DNA of 42,571 bases from Verrucomicrobiota bacterium (lineage in GTDB: Bacteria; Verrucomicrobiota; Verrucomicrobiia; Chthoniobacterales; UBA10450). The stretch is from assembly GCA_003221195.1 (NCBI GenBank), contig QHQO01000024.1, positions 1 through 42,571 on the forward strand, given 5' to 3'. The position numbers were made by a program, and so were the translations under genes. Of this stretch, positions 18,205-26,923 are shown piece by piece (positions within the stretch are counted from its first letter, which is position 1; each line of letters opens with the position of its first letter). The notes beneath the pieces are model-generated. The model saw only the letters and a list, made by a program, of their open reading frames with translations, did not search any database and had not been told where the DNA came from.

Positions 18205-18811
18205 AGGCTTGGATCGTGTAACGAAACCAGTACACGGGACGGCGAATGTGCTCTTCCAAGGTCGCGAAATATTCTGAGAGCAAGGCCCGCCAAGCTTGGT
18301 CGGTTTTTATATTTCCGCCGCGGTCGAGATTCATACATATTCGGCCCAAAACATCATCGCGAGCGCTGAAGCACGGCTCGTAGAAAATGAAGCGACCGCT
18401 TTGGCGCAGACACCGTTGTGCCAGACTCAATATTTTCCTTATCTGCGAGTCTGTAAGGTGGTGAAGCACGCCAAACGAAAGGAATGTGTCGGCACTCTGC
18501 ACTAACTCCCACACTTCCGAGCTGTCGGCATCTCCACATAGAAACTGTCCGCGACTCCCATATCTTGATTGGGCCGCATGAATGTAGCCAGAGTTGGGAT
18601 CGAATCCTACGTACTTTACCGGGGGCAGAAACTCCAATGCGCTGCCGGTCCCACACCCTGCATCTACAACCTTTTCATCGGATCGGAACAAGACATGTCT
18701 TTTTACAAAATCGGCGCGATCCCGACTACCGCCGGTTAAGCTTTGCAGCAGGTTGTAGACGCGTGGCAGCCTTAGAGGCGCATACAGCGTATCGCGAGAA
18801 GCCTTTGCCAT
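18176..18811 (-). CDS. class I SAM-dependent methyltransferase
   Basis: 211 aa from the ATG at 18811 (MAKASRDTLYAPLRLPRVYNLL), where homology to short glycan-cluster methyltransferases begins; an in-frame ATG at 18928 adds 39 unconserved residues. Motif I is VVDAGCGTGSALEF (~48-61), followed by YVGFDPN and FGVLHHLTD (motif II region), then FIFYEPC. It overlaps the 3' end of the convergent SDR gene by 29 bp. Upstream lies the second copy of the 49-bp repeat. Substrate not predictable. Confidence 0.82.
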   Translation of the reverse strand: MAKASRDTLYAPLRLPRVYNLLQSLTGGSRDRADFVKRHVLFRSDEKVVDAGCGTGSALEFLPPVKYVGFDPNSGYIHAAQSRYGSRGQFLCGDADSSEVWELVQSADTFLSFGVLHHLTDSQIRKILSLAQRCLRQSGRFIFYEPCFSARDDVLGRICMNLDRGGNIKTDQAWRALLSEYFATLEEHIRRPVYWFRYTIQAFICRDPRQL

Positions 18812-18956
18812 GTGTTGTACAACGGTAAATACGTTCTGATGTTTTACTGGCAAATTTGGAATCCACCAATGGAACCTCGTACGCAGGGCGACTTGGTGCC
18901 CCGAAGCTGGCCGCGTTGATAGTTCCATCCGACGGACCCGCGGTCAACCATCTGCA

Positions 18957-19005
18957 GTAACGCGGTCGTGAGCTTTCCGGTCATACACACTTTAGGGAAA
19001 GATAA
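18957..19005. repeat. 49-bp direct repeat, copy 2 (gene leader with start codon)
   Basis: Same orientation as 15088-15136, with four mismatches over 49 bp. On the minus strand it opens MTGKLTTALLQMVDRG, continuing without homology to a recognisable protein towards the methyltransferase at 18811. Together with copy 1 it brackets the GT2 pseudogene, two methyltransferases, a GT2 and an SDR. The 304 bp between the methyltransferase start (18811) and the next gene (19116) contain this repeat and otherwise nothing I recognise. Confidence 0.8.
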
Positions 19006-19115
19006 CGGCACCAGAGTAGTCGTTCTCATCAGAGATAGGTACATCACACTACTATATCGTTGGAAAAGATGTTGAGAAGTCATACCTTCCTCCAATGCAG
19101 CTGCGCTGGAGAGAG

Positions 19116-20615
19116 ATGTTCACGTCGAAGCTGAACCTCACGGCGCCTTGGGATCGCTGGGATTTTGTTGCTCTCAGCCTCGCTGTGTTCATCACCATTT
19201 GGGTCTTCGCGCTCAAACTTAAGACCTTCTACGATCTCGGCTATTCGGGGGACCTATTCGTAAATACTCAGCTTGCTCGAAGTTGGCTTGAGGGACGAGG
19301 CTTGCTTCAAGACAACTGGTCTGGGAACTTCCTTGCTGTTCACGCCTACTTTTTACTTCTCCCGCTCGGACTTATAGCAAAGCCATTCGGTGCTCCCGGC
19401 TTGCTGTTCGTGCTTGCCGCATCAGTCGGAGTGGCTTACTTCTGGGCAACGCGGATCCTGCGTCTTCTCGCAGTTGATGGACGCGTTGCGGTCATTGCAG
19501 CCGGGGCGCTTCTTATCTCACCGCTTTCAGTCGCGTTCTATCAAGAGGCGGGATATGGGTTCTTTGTCGAGACTCTTGCCCTGGCGTTATGTTTAATCCT
19601 TTTCTATTTCGTGCTTCAGCAGCGGATGATCGCGTCAATCGTGACGGCAATAGCTGTCATCAGCGTGAAGGAGGATGCGCCAATAGCCGCAGCTGTGGTC
19701 GCGATAGTAGCAGGCGTTGAAACATGGCTTTCTTCACCGGGCAAACCCGCGCGTTATCGTTTCAACTGGCCTGCAGCGATTGCACTTATCCTCTCGGTTT
19801 GTGCGATCCCCGTTTTGCTGGCGATTTCCTGGGCGCAGTCACCGACGATGTACGGCCGTCATTCCTTTGACCGTATTGGCGTCGTGGCGCCGGGACGCTT
19901 CTCCAGCCCTGAAGCGCTCTTCATGTTTGTCGCATCCAATGTTTTTCATTGGCTTGGCAGCAGTGTCGTCCGTCAATGGCTCTGGATCATGATCGTCGGT
20001 ACCTTTGGAACAGTCTTGTTGCGCCCGTACTACTTGGTTGTTGGTGTCCCTACAACTGGGGTCGCGTGGCTCATGAATCGCAACGACCTTCTATGGGCGC
20101 CACGATTTGCTCCCACCGAGGCACTGCTTTGGTGTGTCACGTTGGTAGGGTTCGCTTCCATTGTACGAACTGTATCCCACTGTAGTAAGCGGATGCAGAC
20201 CGCAGTACTTACTACCGCAATTGCAATCGCAGCGTTATCAACATGCGCACAAGTCACCCTCGTGCCGTGGTTTGTTCGGGGGGCTTATCTTCTTCGTTCG
20301 ACTAGCCTTTACTCGCCATCAGAGCGGCAACAGGCTGACGCGGTGTTCGGGCGCTACCGCCGGGAAGGCAAGCCGGAGGAACCGGTTGTTGCCTCGTTTT
20401 TTCTTCTTCGCTACGCACATGACCGAAACCTCTTCTGGCTGACGCAACTACGTAACCGGCCTGCGCCGGTCTGGATCCTTGGCGACAGCGAGGACGCCTA
20501 CGCGCCCCTCAGGATTAGCTCAGACACAATAAACCCGGTGTCTGGGATTCACATCGAAGACTACACCCTACTTGACCGCCGCGGTCGTTTCGTGTTGCTC
20601 AGAAAAAGGGAGTAA
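19116..20615 (+). CDS. DUF2079-like polytopic membrane protein (putative GT-C)
   Basis: 499 aa from the ATG at 19116, which has GGAGAG at ribosome-binding distance; an ATG at 19095 adds seven residues without such a site. About ten membrane segments are visible. The N-terminal loop YDLGYSGDLFVNTQLAR, then AVHAYFLLLPLGLIAKPFG and later VKEDAPIA, resembles DUF2079 proteins, which are distant GT-C glycosyltransferase relatives. The catalytic role is inferred from that family only. It is divergent from the methyltransferase at 18811 and convergent with the one ending at 20688. Confidence 0.72.
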   Translation: MFTSKLNLTAPWDRWDFVALSLAVFITIWVFALKLKTFYDLGYSGDLFVNTQLARSWLEGRGLLQDNWSGNFLAVHAYFLLLPLGLIAKPFGAPGLLFVLAASVGVAYFWATRILRLLAVDGRVAVIAAGALLISPLSVAFYQEAGYGFFVETLALALCLILFYFVLQQRMIASIVTAIAVISVKEDAPIAAAVVAIVAGVETWLSSPGKPARYRFNWPAAIALILSVCAIPVLLAISWAQSPTMYGRHSFDRIGVVAPGRFSSPEALFMFVASNVFHWLGSSVVRQWLWIMIVGTFGTVLLRPYYLVVGVPTTGVAWLMNRNDLLWAPRFAPTEALLWCVTLVGFASIVRTVSHCSKRMQTAVLTTAIAIAALSTCAQVTLVPWFVRGAYLLRSTSLYSPSERQQADAVFGRYRREGKPEEPVVASFFLLRYAHDRNLFWLTQLRNRPAPVWILGDSEDAYAPLRISSDTINPVSGIHIEDYTLLDRRGRFVLLRKRE

Positions 20616-20687
20616 CGCGTAACAAAGCAACTTCGCTTGGGAACAACGATAATTCTGGACCGTGCGACGCAGACCGACCTCTCGACA

Positions 20688-21473
20688 TCAACGACGTGTG
20701 AGGGCCACAGTAAAAAAAGCTGCACAGAAGCTCGGAAAGCGGCGACTGATGGCGAGATCCGCCAAAAGTAACCTGCGATAAACGAAATGTGGGATTGGGA
20801 GGGTGCGCGAGATCCCTCCCGTAGCCATGTAGGATAGGGCGCTAAAGGGCCGCATCGAAAGAGTCGCAACGTCGAACTTCTCGTTCAATCGTTCCACCCA
20901 TTCACACCGCCGGAAAAATATTAACCACGGCAACGCGATGTTCGCCGAAGCCAGCGGGCCCCGTACCTTCTCTAGCTGGGGCTTCGAAATGCGGAAATCC
21001 ACCGGTTCATGGTGCAGATACTTGAAGATGGGAGTCGATAACACGGAGAAAAAAGGCTCAGTCGCGATCACTTTGCCGCCCGATTTCAATTTGCTTGCAG
21101 CGCGGTTAAGAAATCCAATAGGGCTTTTCAAATGATGTAACACGTTCGTGAGCGTGATGACGTCGATGCTGTTGTCTGGGATTGCATCCAGCTTGTCGAT
21201 CTCGTGGCAGTCAAACACAAGGTCGAGATAGTCAAGATCAAGCACATCGCTTGTTATAACGTTTGAGAAAAATTGCTTGAGGGGCGAAGTGCCGCTTCCT
21301 ACCTCGAGTATTGAGAGCGTCAGCGGATTGGGAAGATCCCTGAATTGATCCCGGTAAAGCTCGCGATACCAAAAAAGAAGATTCTTGTTGGCACCGAGCC
21401 GCGCGCGGTTACGCAATGTTGCGGCTCGGTCTTTCGCCTCCTGGCCCTGCAAGACCGTCGATGCATTGCTCAT
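20688..21473 (-). CDS. class I SAM-dependent methyltransferase
   Basis: 261 aa. Motif I reads ILEVGSGTSPLKQF (~55-68), DVLDLDYLDLV follows, and TLTNVLHHLKSP marks motif II; GGKVIATEPFFS is motif III. The ATG overlaps the stop of the upstream methyltransferase as ATGA, so the two are translationally coupled. It is the last gene of a three-gene minus-strand set (methyltransferase-GT2 fusion, methyltransferase, methyltransferase). Probably modifies a glycan or lipid-linked sugar; the substrate is not visible from sequence. Confidence 0.85.
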   Translation of the reverse strand: MSNASTVLQGQEAKDRAATLRNRARLGANKNLLFWYRELYRDQFRDLPNPLTLSILEVGSGTSPLKQFFSNVITSDVLDLDYLDLVFDCHEIDKLDAIPDNSIDVITLTNVLHHLKSPIGFLNRAASKLKSGGKVIATEPFFSVLSTPIFKYLHHEPVDFRISKPQLEKVRGPLASANIALPWLIFFRRCEWVERLNEKFDVATLSMRPFSALSYMATGGISRTLPIPHFVYRRLLLADLAISRRFPSFCAAFFTVALTRR

Positions 21474-22285
21474 TTGATCGCACGGATATAGAGCGAGCCC
21501 GCAAATTCCAAGATGCCAGGCACGTTCTCGAGAAATCGTCCGAACGCTTTAACCCGGTCGACCAGAGCAGCCGGCGTTTTTGGATGCAGAAAATCGAACG
21601 GATCGATTCGAACATCACGATAGCCTGTTTGCTCGAGCAGCCGCCGGAGAGGCCAACGGAAGAATGCCGTCTCGTCCGGTGAGTCGCCAACCTTTCGTTT
21701 AATCCACGGAATATTCTTCTGTATCGCAATCTGAGGGTTCAGCATGTTTGGCTCCGTAAAATAGATGGTACCTCCAGGCTTCAACACGCGGTACATGTCG
21801 CGTATCGCCGCTTCGATTTCGAGATGATGCAAAACCGAGCTGCCCACGATAGAGTCGAACGCTCCTTCAGGATAGCTCAAGGCGTAGGCATTCTGGATTT
21901 GATACTGAATATTTGGCGCGGAACAATTGGCGTTGGCGATCTCCAGAAGCTCCGGTGAAACGTCTATCGCGACGACGTTCGCACCCGAGCGCGCCAGTTC
22001 CCGAGTAAAAGTGCCGGTGCCGCATCCCAATTCGAGCACAGTCATTCCTGGCTTCAAATGACTGCTGAGCATCCTAACCCGCCGGGCCCAGCGAAGTTTT
22101 CCCGCCGGACTCTCCCAATTCCAAATCTCCCCTGCCCCGTGCTGTGCGAGGAAACGCCCGTGTTGAACTTCTTTGGCAATGCGTTCTTGCACCAGAAGAT
22201 ATTCAGATGAGTGCGATTTCGAAATCGCGCGCCATTTATTGGAGGCAGTTCGAAGATCTAAATCTAAGACCGGATTAGTAGCCAA
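21470..22285 (-). CDS. class I SAM-dependent methyltransferase (TTG start)
   Basis: 271 aa. Motif I is VLELGCGTGTFTREL (~83-97), followed by VVAIDVSPELLEIA, VGSSVLHHLE and GGTIYFTEPN, the full Methyltransf_11 pattern. The start is a TTG at 22285, inside the last codons of the upstream fusion gene (11-bp overlap); no ATG occurs before motif I, so the TTG is the best choice. Its own stop overlaps the next gene as ATGA. NIPWIKRKVGDSPDETAF after the core resembles methyltransferases that act in exopolysaccharide loci. Confidence 0.86.
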   Translation of the reverse strand: MATNPVLDLDLRTASNKWRAISKSHSSEYLLVQERIAKEVQHGRFLAQHGAGEIWNWESPAGKLRWARRVRMLSSHLKPGMTVLELGCGTGTFTRELARSGANVVAIDVSPELLEIANANCSAPNIQYQIQNAYALSYPEGAFDSIVGSSVLHHLEIEAAIRDMYRVLKPGGTIYFTEPNMLNPQIAIQKNIPWIKRKVGDSPDETAFFRWPLRRLLEQTGYRDVRIDPFDFLHPKTPAALVDRVKAFGRFLENVPGILEFAGSLYIRAIK

Positions 22286-23825
22286 GTTTCAACTTCAGGA
22301 AGCCATGCCAGCACATTCTTAACATAACAAGACCGTTCCGAAAGACTTTGGTCATCTTTGTCGAACCATAAATGCGCTCCTGATAATGTACGGGTAAGTC
22401 CAAAATCTTAAGATTCAGTTTCGCGGCGCCAAATAAGAGTTCGTAGTCTCCCCAACGATCTTCAGTTCCCCAACTTCCCAGCATTGGCCTAATTCGCTCC
22501 CAATCGCTTCTCCAAAGAACCTTTGTGCCGCACAAGGTATCTTTTACCCTTTGCCCAAGGAGATAGGTAAAAGCGACGCTGAAAAATTTGTTGCCCAGCA
22601 TGTTCGCTCCGTTCATTGCTCCCTTTGGAACCGGATAGACCAGCCGCGATCCATTAACAAACTCCGCCTGTCCCGAAATGATAACATCGATGAAGTAGGG
22701 AAGCTCTTCTGGAATTGTCGTCAGATCAGCATCGAGAATCATCAATACATCGCCTTTCGCTGCATCGAAACCTGTCCAGACGTTTCGTGACTTACAGACT
22801 CCCGGTCCTTGCTCAAGACGAATATCCTTTTCCGGATAGCACGACTGCACTCGCCGCACTTCCGCGGCAGTGCCATCGGTCGATTGATCATCGCAGAAAA
22901 TGATCTCCGTCCGGCCCGCCAGAGGCGGAATACGGCGAACGGCATCCTCAACGTTTCCTTTCTCGTTTTTGCATGGAATGACTACGGATACGGTAAGGTC
23001 ATCCAAGGCAACGGCTGGCGGAACCACTCGCGCCACGACAACCTGCGTCATGCAGAGCTTGCTCAAAAATGGCAGGCGTGCACAAAAATGATTCAAAAAA
23101 CCAGACAGCAGTGGCAAATATTTCGGCAAAAGAACAATTCGATGCGTCTCGAGAGCTTCAAAACCCGCCAGCTTCAACAAATTCCGAATATCGGCGGTGG
23201 AAAGCCAGTTTTGCTCGGTGCGCGGCACCTTCATCCCGGTCCATTCCGCAAAGGTGACCAGCGGTTCCCAAAGATGATTGTACGTCGTTACCAGCACCCG
23301 TGTATGCCGCTGGCATAGCGGCTTTAGATTCCGAAACGCCTGAAGTACATCCACGGTGTCGCCTATATCGTTAAATAAAATGTAGTCGAATTTCTCTCCT
23401 GGCCTGAATGACTGCCCAAACTCTTCCTTGTCTGGGAAAGCGACTGCGAAATTGAGGGATGGGTTCCGTTGCTGCGCGATTTCCACCATCTCGGCGCAAA
23501 TATCGATGCCTTTCCCATCACTTGGTCTGACGGCAGCCAAAAGGTTGCCGGTGTCACAGCGAACAGATAGCACCCTTTTCTGCGGTTCCACCAGGAATCG
23601 AAGAAGGCGGACCAGCAATTCGTAGTAGTATTTGTTGTTTGTTATCCAGCCCTCGCGTCGAGGAGCAATTTTAGCCAGATGGTCTCGGGTCCGCTGCCGC
23701 CTTTGCTCGAGGGCAACCAGCCCCCAGATGAGCTCCGAGCTGGTTTCCGGGTTTGTCATTGTCGGCCGGAAAACTGCGGGCGATCTCCAGGAGGAGGATG
23801 TATGCGAAGTTTCAACCTGATCCAT
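22275..23825 (-). CDS. fusion: SAM methyltransferase-like domain plus GT2 glycosyltransferase
   Basis: 516 aa with two domains. Residues ~35-270 resemble a class I methyltransferase: RVLSVRCDTGNLL stands for motif I (the usual GCGxG is degraded to RCDTG), and FDYILFNDIGDTVDV for motif II. Residues ~279-516 are a GT2 domain: SVVIPCKNEKGNVEDAV, FCDDQSTDGT (D312/D313), and MILDADLTT with the metal-binding DAD at 365-367. GTEDRWGDYELL and a C-terminal GSTKMTKVFRNG also fit GT2 enzymes. The start may be the ATG at 23825 or one 66 bp inside. A decayed second copy of its N-terminal part lies at 25820-26035. Confidence 0.85.
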   Translation of the reverse strand: MDQVETSHTSSSWRSPAVFRPTMTNPETSSELIWGLVALEQRRQRTRDHLAKIAPRREGWITNNKYYYELLVRLLRFLVEPQKRVLSVRCDTGNLLAAVRPSDGKGIDICAEMVEIAQQRNPSLNFAVAFPDKEEFGQSFRPGEKFDYILFNDIGDTVDVLQAFRNLKPLCQRHTRVLVTTYNHLWEPLVTFAEWTGMKVPRTEQNWLSTADIRNLLKLAGFEALETHRIVLLPKYLPLLSGFLNHFCARLPFLSKLCMTQVVVARVVPPAVALDDLTVSVVIPCKNEKGNVEDAVRRIPPLAGRTEIIFCDDQSTDGTAAEVRRVQSCYPEKDIRLEQGPGVCKSRNVWTGFDAAKGDVLMILDADLTTIPEELPYFIDVIISGQAEFVNGSRLVYPVPKGAMNGANMLGNKFFSVAFTYLLGQRVKDTLCGTKVLWRSDWERIRPMLGSWGTEDRWGDYELLFGAAKLNLKILDLPVHYQERIYGSTKMTKVFRNGLVMLRMCWHGFLKLKLGY

Positions 23826-23950
23826 CAGTGTTTTTTACTGAATAAAATTCGATGACCTTATTTGCGCAGAAACTGCCCCCACCATTGCCTTCGCCAAAGG
23901 CGGCAAAAGTTGCAGATGAATCCAGTGGGCAATTTCACTCAAATAACACG

Positions 23951-24058
23951 ATTTTGCGGGAGAAAACGTGCGCTGTGTTTGACTAATAGGTTCGACATTC
24001 TCCGTCAGAATGCCTGCGCAAGGTTATCAAAATTAGCGGTGGTCGCCAGCACAATTTC
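23951..24058 (+). pseudogene. duplicate of the uvrA promoter and first ~16 codons
   Basis: This 108-bp stretch aligns with 28813-28920 at about 88% identity (11 mismatches, two single-base gaps) in the same orientation. The uvrA ATG has a counterpart at 24010. An extra G after the fourth codon shifts the frame, so translation would end at MPAQGYQN. Homology includes about 60 bp upstream of the start codon, so the promoter was copied too, and it stops abruptly after the codons matching ARQHNL. The rest of the 356-bp gap between 23826 and 24181 shows nothing else I recognise. Confidence 0.88.
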
Positions 24059-24181
24059 CTCCCTGTGTGCCTGCGCCCTTTTCGACAAGTCCGGTTCGCT
24101 GTTGCTGCGTTGAACGACATCAAATAATCTCTCCTAACGACGCTGCACGAACAGCCACGAGAATCCGGCACAAACTCCTGA

Positions 24182-25801
24182 ATGCGCAACAATAGAAATT
24201 TCGCGACCATACAGACATTGATGGGCGCGCTACTGTTTATTTGTGCATTAGTATTCTATTACTTTTCCGTGCTGACAATCGATTATCGGGACACCAACCT
24301 GCTTGATCTCGGTCAGTCAGATGCGACGCACTACTTCGCGCAGGCAAAGGCTTTACTGAAATATGGATTGCCTTCGGTACAAATCGGTTACGACAAAATG
24401 CCGTCACTGTGGCCGGCTGGATATCCGGCGCTGATGCTTCCCTGGCTTAAGATCCTTCCGCAAACAGATTCCATCCTTGCGCCGTTCAGGACAAATCAAA
24501 CGATCGGCTTGCTGCTGCTATTCGCTGTATTCGGCTTCTATCTTTATCTGGCCATGCCGCTAACTGGCGGATTTGCGGCGCTTTTGCTCGCCACGCTGCC
24601 CGGTTTTTTCACTTTCTGTCGCTCGCCATTGAGCGACATCAGCGCATCGGCATTCGTCGCACTAGCTTTTATGTTTGCATACTTGGGTCTGAAGGAGAAA
24701 CGCCGTTGGAAAATCTACCTATCGGCAGCGTTTCTCGGACTTTCGCTGAACATTCGCTTACAGTCGTTCTTCTTCGTGCCGTTGTTGTTTGCCATGACCC
24801 TGTTCCCAGTGAAGGGAGCGCGCGTACGCTGGCTTCTACATTGTCTTGCAGTTCCGATCGTTTTCGCTCTGGCAGCCAGCCCGCTGCTGGTGCTAAACAC
24901 GATCCAGTTTCATTCGCCACTTCAAACAGGATACGGCTATTACCTCAATCCAGTGTTAACAAAGGTCGCGCCTTTTTCCTGGCGCTACATTCCAGACAAT
25001 GCTGCGATGCTTTGGCGGGAACTCGCTCTGCGTCCACAGAAGTACACTGCCGTCAATCAATTTGGCACCGGCACCTGTTTTGTCGCCGCATTTATCCTTT
25101 TGGCTTGTGTGGGGGTGTTCTTCATCCGGCTCAACAGGTTCGTTATCTGCGCTTTTTCAGCCGGCTTGAGTTTCTTTGCGCTGATCATCAGTTTCCCCGT
25201 CAACTACTTGGGGTATTATCTGCCTCTCCTAATGCTGTTAGTCGCACTTGCCGTTCTGCCTGTGACGTGGGCAGTAGAAAATCTCGTTTTGCCAAAACGA
25301 ACCATCGCTTCTCTGGCAATCTTCGTTTTGTTTGCGGCGGCTGCCCTGGGTTATCCTTCGCGCTCGGTCGATGCCCGACTGAAAGCGGATCGATTGCAGA
25401 GTTGGGAAGCTCTCCACTTTAGCACCCGCCCCCGCCAATCGGCCGAGTTTATCGCGCAACGACGTTTCATCGAGAGCGTTGGGCAAGCCGGTGGACTCGT
25501 CTTTTCAGATATTAGTCCTGTTTACCTGAATGCTCTTTTTCCGCCTGGATTTGTAGCGGCTCCTCTCGATGGGAAAAGGTACACCCAATGGAGACACGTT
25601 GTGCATTACGATGACGCGCAAGCGGTAGCGCTAGCCAAACTCAACTTACACCGATCCGTTCCAGTTTACGCACTGTTCATTTCAACCAAAGAAGTCGATG
25701 AAAAGGGGTCACGATTGCCGAACGCTTCTGGTTACCAGTGGATGCCAGCCAAGGACGCCAAGGGCGACGCCGTGATTTTGAGACTCACTTCAACTCAGTG
25801 A
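24182..25801 (+). CDS. GT-C-type membrane glycosyltransferase (PMT/GT39-like)
   Basis: 539 aa. After TM1 (~13-30) the luminal loop has DLGQSDATHYFAQAKALL, matching the acidic loop 1 of GT-C enzymes, and LWPAGYPALMLPW follows, which is typical of this group. Roughly ten more hydrophobic segments lie between ~105 and 400, and the soluble C-terminal ~150 residues may bind the acceptor. It probably uses a polyprenyl-phosphate-linked sugar. It is the first gene after the truncated uvrA duplicate and thus the left end of a block flanked by direct repeats. Sugar and acceptor unknown. Confidence 0.74.
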   Translation: MRNNRNFATIQTLMGALLFICALVFYYFSVLTIDYRDTNLLDLGQSDATHYFAQAKALLKYGLPSVQIGYDKMPSLWPAGYPALMLPWLKILPQTDSILAPFRTNQTIGLLLLFAVFGFYLYLAMPLTGGFAALLLATLPGFFTFCRSPLSDISASAFVALAFMFAYLGLKEKRRWKIYLSAAFLGLSLNIRLQSFFFVPLLFAMTLFPVKGARVRWLLHCLAVPIVFALAASPLLVLNTIQFHSPLQTGYGYYLNPVLTKVAPFSWRYIPDNAAMLWRELALRPQKYTAVNQFGTGTCFVAAFILLACVGVFFIRLNRFVICAFSAGLSFFALIISFPVNYLGYYLPLLMLLVALAVLPVTWAVENLVLPKRTIASLAIFVLFAAAALGYPSRSVDARLKADRLQSWEALHFSTRPRQSAEFIAQRRFIESVGQAGGLVFSDISPVYLNALFPPGFVAAPLDGKRYTQWRHVVHYDDAQAVALAKLNLHRSVPVYALFISTKEVDEKGSRLPNASGYQWMPAKDAKGDAVILRLTSTQ

Positions 25802-25819
25802 CTGGAAGCAATCCGTGTT

Positions 25820-26035
25820 TTGGGGGCGTACGGTTCCTAGATTTTCCTCGCCGCTACGTAAACACTCTTTCCGATTCATCAACCCAGAACAAGGCGCACT
25901 AGCAATTTGGAATAGTAACCGTTGTGCTTAATCCAGCCCTCGCGCCTGGGGGGTAATCCTGGGCAGATGATCCCGCGAGCGCTTGCGTCTTTGATCAAGC
26001 GCGGCCGTTCCCCATGTCTCCGTGCTCAGCTCGCA
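25820..26035 (-). pseudogene. decayed N-terminal part of a second methyltransferase-GT2 fusion
   Basis: On the minus strand this stretch reads STETWGTAALDQRRKRSRDHL, then after a frameshift PPRREGWIKHNGYYSKLLVRL, then in other frames FWVDESERVFT and NLGTVRP. These match in order the residues 31-101 region of the fusion protein at 22275-23825 (WGLVALEQRRQRTRDHL, APRREGWITNNKYYYELLVRL, FLVEPQKRVLS, NLLAAVRP). At least two frameshifts and one in-frame stop are present, and nothing of the remaining ~415 residues follows. The 323-bp gap between 25802 and 26124 holds only this remnant. Confidence 0.85.
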
Positions 26036-26124
26036 TTGCTTCTGCGAAGCACGTGCATTGGCTCCTTTGGGTAACTGCGAATCTGCCTTCGCCCAATCCC
26101 ACCGCTGGTGTTACGCAATCTCCT

Positions 26125-26823
26125 TCAATGCCGACGTGCCTCCAAATTGTATTTAAAAATCGCGTAAACTGCCCTGAAACCATCCTTCCAGCTGATCTTC
26201 TTCCCTTCCGCGTAAGTCCGTCCGCTGTACGAGATTCCCACTTCGTACATTCTGCAGCCTTTGCGGGCAAGCTTGGCGATAATTTCTGGCTCGACGCCAA
26301 AACCATCCTCTTCTATCTGAATCGACTTAATAAGTGGAGCGCTAAAGGCTTTGTAGCCAGTTTCCATGTCTGTCAGATTAATGTTGGTGAACATGTTGGA
26401 GAGCAGTGTCAAAAACTTGTTGCCGACCATGTGCCAAAAGAAAAGAACGCGATGCGGTCGCCCACCCAGGAAGCGGGAGCCCAAGACGGCATCCGCTTTT
26501 CCTGACATTAGGGGTTCTAAAAGCACCGGATAGTCTTCGGGACTATATTCAAGGTCAGCGTCCTGTACAAGGATGGTATCGCCAGTCGCGGCCGCGAAAC
26601 CGCTGCGCAAGGCCGCTCCCTTGCCGCGATTCACCGGATGATAAATGATCCGATCAACCAACTGTGCAACCCTCTCTTGAAGCACAGTCTGTGTCCCATC
26701 TTGCGAGCAATCGTCTACTACAATGATCTCTCTGCTTTCAAGTGGAGCGTTGCGAACTGCCTCGATGACCTTTTCGATCGTATTCTTTTCATTGTAACAG
26801 GGGATAACGATTGAAACTTTCAT
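26125..26823 (-). CDS. GT2 glycosyltransferase, dolichyl/polyprenyl-phosphate sugar synthase-like
   Basis: 232 aa. Start KVSIVIPCYNEKNTIEKV, nucleotide-binding VVDDCSQDGT (36-44), and metal-binding QDADLEYSPEDYP (87-99) define a DPM1-like GT2. VLGSRFLGG and DMETGYKAF are further family motifs. It has no C-terminal membrane anchor. It probably makes a polyprenyl-phosphate-linked hexose in the cytoplasm, the donor type needed by neighbouring GT-C enzymes such as the gene at 27073 on the same strand 250 bp upstream. The start ATG is at 26823. Confidence 0.88.
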   Translation of the reverse strand: MKVSIVIPCYNEKNTIEKVIEAVRNAPLESREIIVVDDCSQDGTQTVLQERVAQLVDRIIYHPVNRGKGAALRSGFAAATGDTILVQDADLEYSPEDYPVLLEPLMSGKADAVLGSRFLGGRPHRVLFFWHMVGNKFLTLLSNMFTNINLTDMETGYKAFSAPLIKSIQIEEDGFGVEPEIIAKLARKGCRMYEVGISYSGRTYAEGKKISWKDGFRAVYAIFKYNLEARRH

Positions 26824-26923
26824 CTCAGGAATCCGTATCGAACTTACCTACGATAAGGCGGTCGTGTTTTAGTCTCCGCAAGGCAATCCTAGTGCAGAAA
26901 AAAGGAGCCGTTATGTCCCGACT

